From NCBI RefSeq assembly GCF_000310145.2, contig NZ_AMXA01000001.1:124001-188000 (forward strand): a stretch of DNA of 64,000 nucleotides, in the 5' to 3' direction. The notes below the pieces were generated by a model. That model saw only the letters and a program-made list of their open reading frames with translations, had not been told where the DNA came from and searched no databases. Every line of letters begins with the position of its first letter. The first letter of the stretch is position 1. A program made the translations under genes and the position numbers. The DNA comes from Thauera sp. 28 (GTDB lineage: Bacteria > Pseudomonadota > Gammaproteobacteria > Burkholderiales > Rhodocyclaceae). This document shows, one piece after another, positions 61,527-64,000 of the stretch.

Positions 61527-63272
61527 ATGTCGGATTCAGCGGGTAAGGGGACGCCGCCTGGCGTGCAGGCCATGTTCGAGGCGGGACAGTCCATGGCGAA
61601 GACCTTCTTCGACGCGCTGGCGCGACAGCATGCGGCAATGCAGGATTCCTCGGGCGTAGCGGCTCCCAAGCTGCCGCTGCCCGAGACGGAGACCCTTGGC
61701 GCCATCCAGAAGGCCTACGCGGAGAAGCACGCCCAGCTGTGGTCGTCGATGCTTGCGCGTAAGGACGGCGAGCCTGCGCCGGCCGTTGTTCAGCCGCCGC
61801 CGGGCGACAGACGGTTTACCGCGCCGGAGTGGAGTGAGAGTCCGGTGTTCGACTACCTGCGCCAAGCCTACCTGCTCAACGCCGAGTTGCTCACCCAGGT
61901 TGCCGAGGCCATGCCGATCGCCGACGGCCGCGCGAAGTCGCGCATTCAGTTCCTGACCCGGCAGTACATCGATGCCTTGTCGCCGAGCAACTTTGCGGCG
62001 ACCAATCCCGAGTTCATCAAGACCGCGCTTGAGACGAAGGGCGAGAGCATCACGCGTGGCGTGCAGAACCTGCTCGGCGACCTCGAGAAGGGGCGCATCT
62101 CGATGACCGATGACTCGGCCTTCGAGATCGGCCGTAACCTGGCACTGACGCCGGGCTCGGTGATCTTCGAGAACGAGCTCATGCAGCTCATCCAGTACGC
62201 CCCGCTGACCGAGAAGGTGGCGCAGGCGCCGCTGCTGATCGTGCCGCCCTGCATCAACAAGTTCTACATCATGGATCTGCAGCCGGAGAACTCCCTGGTT
62301 CGATTCGCGGTAGAGCAGGGCTTCACCGTATTCCTGGTGTCTTGGCGGAACCCCCGTCCGGAGTCGGGCGGGCATTTCACTTGGGACGATTACCTGGAGA
62401 AGGGGCCGCTGGCTGCGCTGGATGTCGTGCGCGCGGTGACCCGCGTAAAGAAACCCAACGTGCTCGGTTTTTGCGTCGGCGGCACCATCCTGACCTCGGC
62501 GCTCGCGGTGGCGCGGGCGCGTGGTGAGGACCCGGTGGCGAGCCTCACTCTGATGACGACGCTGCTCGATTTTTCGGATGCGGGTGAGCTGGGCTGCCTG
62601 GTCGATGAGGCCGGCGTGGCCGCGCGCGAGGCAGCGATCGGCAAGGGCGGCGTGCTCAAGGGGCAGGAGTTGGCGAACGTGTTCTCCTTCCTGCGTGCCA
62701 ACGATCTGGTCTGGCAGTACGTCGTCGGCAACTACCTCAAGGGCAACAAGCCTGCGGCCTTCGACCTGCTGTACTGGAATTCTGATTCGACCAACTTGCC
62801 CGGGCCTTTCCTGACCTGGTACTTGCGCAACATGTACCTCGAGAACAACCTGCGAGTGCCGGGCAAGCTCCGGATGCTGGGGCAGAAGGTCGATCTTGCC
62901 AAGGTGGATATGCCCGCCTACCTGCTTGCGGCACGCGAAGATCACATCGTGCCATGGAAGAGCGCCTACCTGGCGCGCAACCTGCTGGGCGGCGACACCA
63001 CGTTCGTGCTCGGCGCGAGCGGGCATATCGCTGGTGCGATCAACCCGGCATCCAAGAACAAGCGCAGCTACTGGACCGCTGAAGGGCGGCCGACCGACCC
63101 TGATGAGTGGTTCGAAGGTGCGACAGAGCACAAGGGCAGTTGGTGGCTGAACTGGATCGAATGGTTGCGTCCGCATGGCGGCAAGCAGGTTGCGGCGCGA
63201 GGGCGTCTCGGCAGCACGCGCTATGAGCCGATCGAGCCGGCTCCGGGACGCTACGTGAAGGAGCGTGCCTGA
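61527..63272 (+). CDS. phaC: Class I poly(3-hydroxyalkanoate) synthase
   Basis: Polymerises hydroxyacyl-CoA, mostly 3-hydroxybutyryl-CoA, into storage granules. The 581-residue product has the PhaC N-terminal domain, the lipase-like box GFCVGG with catalytic C316 and the alpha/beta-hydrolase core. It has YLLAAREDHIVPWKSAY around the catalytic aspartate and FVLGASGHIAGAIN around the histidine. AGGGAGATGTGA-like sequence lies before the start. phaB follows after 108 bases. Length and single gene are those of class I, as in Cupriavidus. Confidence 0.95.
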   Translation: MSDSAGKGTPPGVQAMFEAGQSMAKTFFDALARQHAAMQDSSGVAAPKLPLPETETLGAIQKAYAEKHAQLWSSMLARKDGEPAPAVVQPPPGDRRFTAPEWSESPVFDYLRQAYLLNAELLTQVAEAMPIADGRAKSRIQFLTRQYIDALSPSNFAATNPEFIKTALETKGESITRGVQNLLGDLEKGRISMTDDSAFEIGRNLALTPGSVIFENELMQLIQYAPLTEKVAQAPLLIVPPCINKFYIMDLQPENSLVRFAVEQGFTVFLVSWRNPRPESGGHFTWDDYLEKGPLAALDVVRAVTRVKKPNVLGFCVGGTILTSALAVARARGEDPVASLTLMTTLLDFSDAGELGCLVDEAGVAAREAAIGKGGVLKGQELANVFSFLRANDLVWQYVVGNYLKGNKPAAFDLLYWNSDSTNLPGPFLTWYLRNMYLENNLRVPGKLRMLGQKVDLAKVDMPAYLLAAREDHIVPWKSAYLARNLLGGDTTFVLGASGHIAGAINPASKNKRSYWTAEGRPTDPDEWFEGATEHKGSWWLNWIEWLRPHGGKQVAARGRLGSTRYEPIEPAPGRYVKERA

Positions 63273-63380
63273 TCCGTCTGTCTCGACCAGATTTGCGGCG
63301 ACAGCGTTGGGGCGGGCGCTGTCGTCACGATTGAAGCCCGTCCGGCACACAAGAACCCCGTCTAGGGAGAGGAGAGAACA

Positions 63381-64000
63381 ATGTCTAGAGTTGCACTGGT
63401 AACCGGTGGTATGGGTGGTCTGGGCGAGGCGATCTGTATCAAGCTCGCGGCGCTGGGCTACAAGGTTGTGACGACGCATTCGCCGGGTAACAGCAAGGCG
63501 GCAGAGTGGCTGCAGACCATGAACAACATGGGCTACGGCTTCAAGGCCTATCCCTGCGACGTTGCCGATTTCGATTCGGCCAAGGCTTGCGTGGAGCAGG
63601 TGACTCGGGAAGTGGGACCGGTCGATGTGCTGGTGAACAATGCCGGTATCACCCGCGACATGACGTTCAAGAAGATGACCAAGGCGGACTGGGATGCGGT
63701 GATCAGCACCAACCTCGACTCGGTTTTCAACATGACCAAGCAGGTCATGGACGGCATGGTCGAGCGCAAGTGGGGGCGCGTCATCAACGTCTCCTCGGTC
63801 AACGGTCAGAAGGGGGCGTTCGGTCAAACCAACTATTCAGCTGCCAAGGCCGGCATGCACGGCTTCACGAAGGCGCTTGCGCTCGAGGTCGCACGTAACG
63901 GCGTGACCGTGAATACCATCTCGCCGGGCTACATCGGCACCAAGATGGTGATGGCCATCCCGCAGGAGATCCTCGACTCGAAGATCCTGCCGCAGATTCC
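63381..64000 (+). CDS. phaB: Acetoacetyl-CoA reductase (3' end outside window)
   Basis: NADPH-dependent reductase giving (R)-3-hydroxybutyryl-CoA for PHA synthesis. 206 codons are visible before the right edge. Short-chain dehydrogenase motifs are TGGMGGLG (cofactor), NNAG, the catalytic serine S139 in NVSSVNGQKG, and Y152-x3-K156 (YSAAK). The start MSRVALVTGG follows GGAGAGGAGAGAACA, a strong ribosome site. The gene order phaC-phaB is typical. Confidence 0.94.
   Translation, partial: MSRVALVTGGMGGLGEAICIKLAALGYKVVTTHSPGNSKAAEWLQTMNNMGYGFKAYPCDVADFDSAKACVEQVTREVGPVDVLVNNAGITRDMTFKKMTKADWDAVISTNLDSVFNMTKQVMDGMVERKWGRVINVSSVNGQKGAFGQTNYSAAKAGMHGFTKALALEVARNGVTVNTISPGYIGTKMVMAIPQEILDSKILPQI

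Noticed and set aside
61536-63827. 763-codon minus-strand open frame
   Set aside because: Antisense to phaC and part of phaB; no motifs.

Overview
The window is GC-rich chromosomal DNA from a betaproteobacterium, most likely Rhodocyclales (Thauera/Azoarcus type). That placement is inferred from gene content and order: pssA-ilvC-ilvH-ilvI, hda-HAD-pcnB-folK-dNK-panB-panC, a cydP-cydA-cydB-cydX-ybgE oxidase operon, bamD divergent from rluD-pgeF, and phaC-phaB. No rRNA, CRISPR array, prophage or complete insertion sequence was seen. One tRNA gene, tRNA-Ser(GCU), is present.

Layout. 1-4044 (minus) holds the end of a phospholipid gene (pssA) and the branched-chain amino-acid genes ilvC, ilvH and ilvI. 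4293-7625 (plus) holds an RDD membrane protein and aminopeptidase N. 7723-15666 (minus) is a long housekeeping block: CBS protein, panC, panB, deoxynucleoside kinase, DUF486, folK, pcnB, HAD phosphatase, hda and an AI-2E family permease. purM is divergent from it. 17313-26059 carries a CPA2 antiporter, small envelope genes, a glyoxalase-fold protein and an RND efflux pair, with REP-like palindromes at two places. 26060-36750 holds miaA, a CACHE-HAMP-GGDEF protein, a YqaA protein, mutL, a lipoprotein, purN-DUF3108-rsmB and a secreted phospholipase-D-type nuclease. 36913-39837 holds a fatty-acid desaturase, queD, an unassigned radical SAM enzyme and a small XRE regulator.

40216-44267 contains the tRNA gene, a 5'-truncated rhodanese remnant and the cytochrome bd operon with an FNR-like box upstream. 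44532-51611 is eight consecutive minus-strand genes: 1-Cys peroxiredoxin, lipoamide-dehydrogenase-like flavoprotein, DUF3817, periplasmic DsrE protein, DUF2141, SLAC1/TDT anion transporter, Blh-type persulfide dioxygenase and SulP transporter. They look like one transcription unit for reactive sulfur and peroxide handling, behind a promoter covered by two tandem dyads. This is the best candidate in the window for a poorly described system. A hybrid PAS/GAF histidine kinase without a response regulator lies divergently upstream of it.

54801-64000 returns to metabolism and envelope genes: a methyltransferase, malate synthase G, bamD, rluD, pgeF, and phaC-phaB (cut by the window edge) for polyhydroxyalkanoate storage. 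Very long open frames antisense to these GC-rich genes are treated as shadows. All functional calls rest on reading motifs and gene order; no database search was run.
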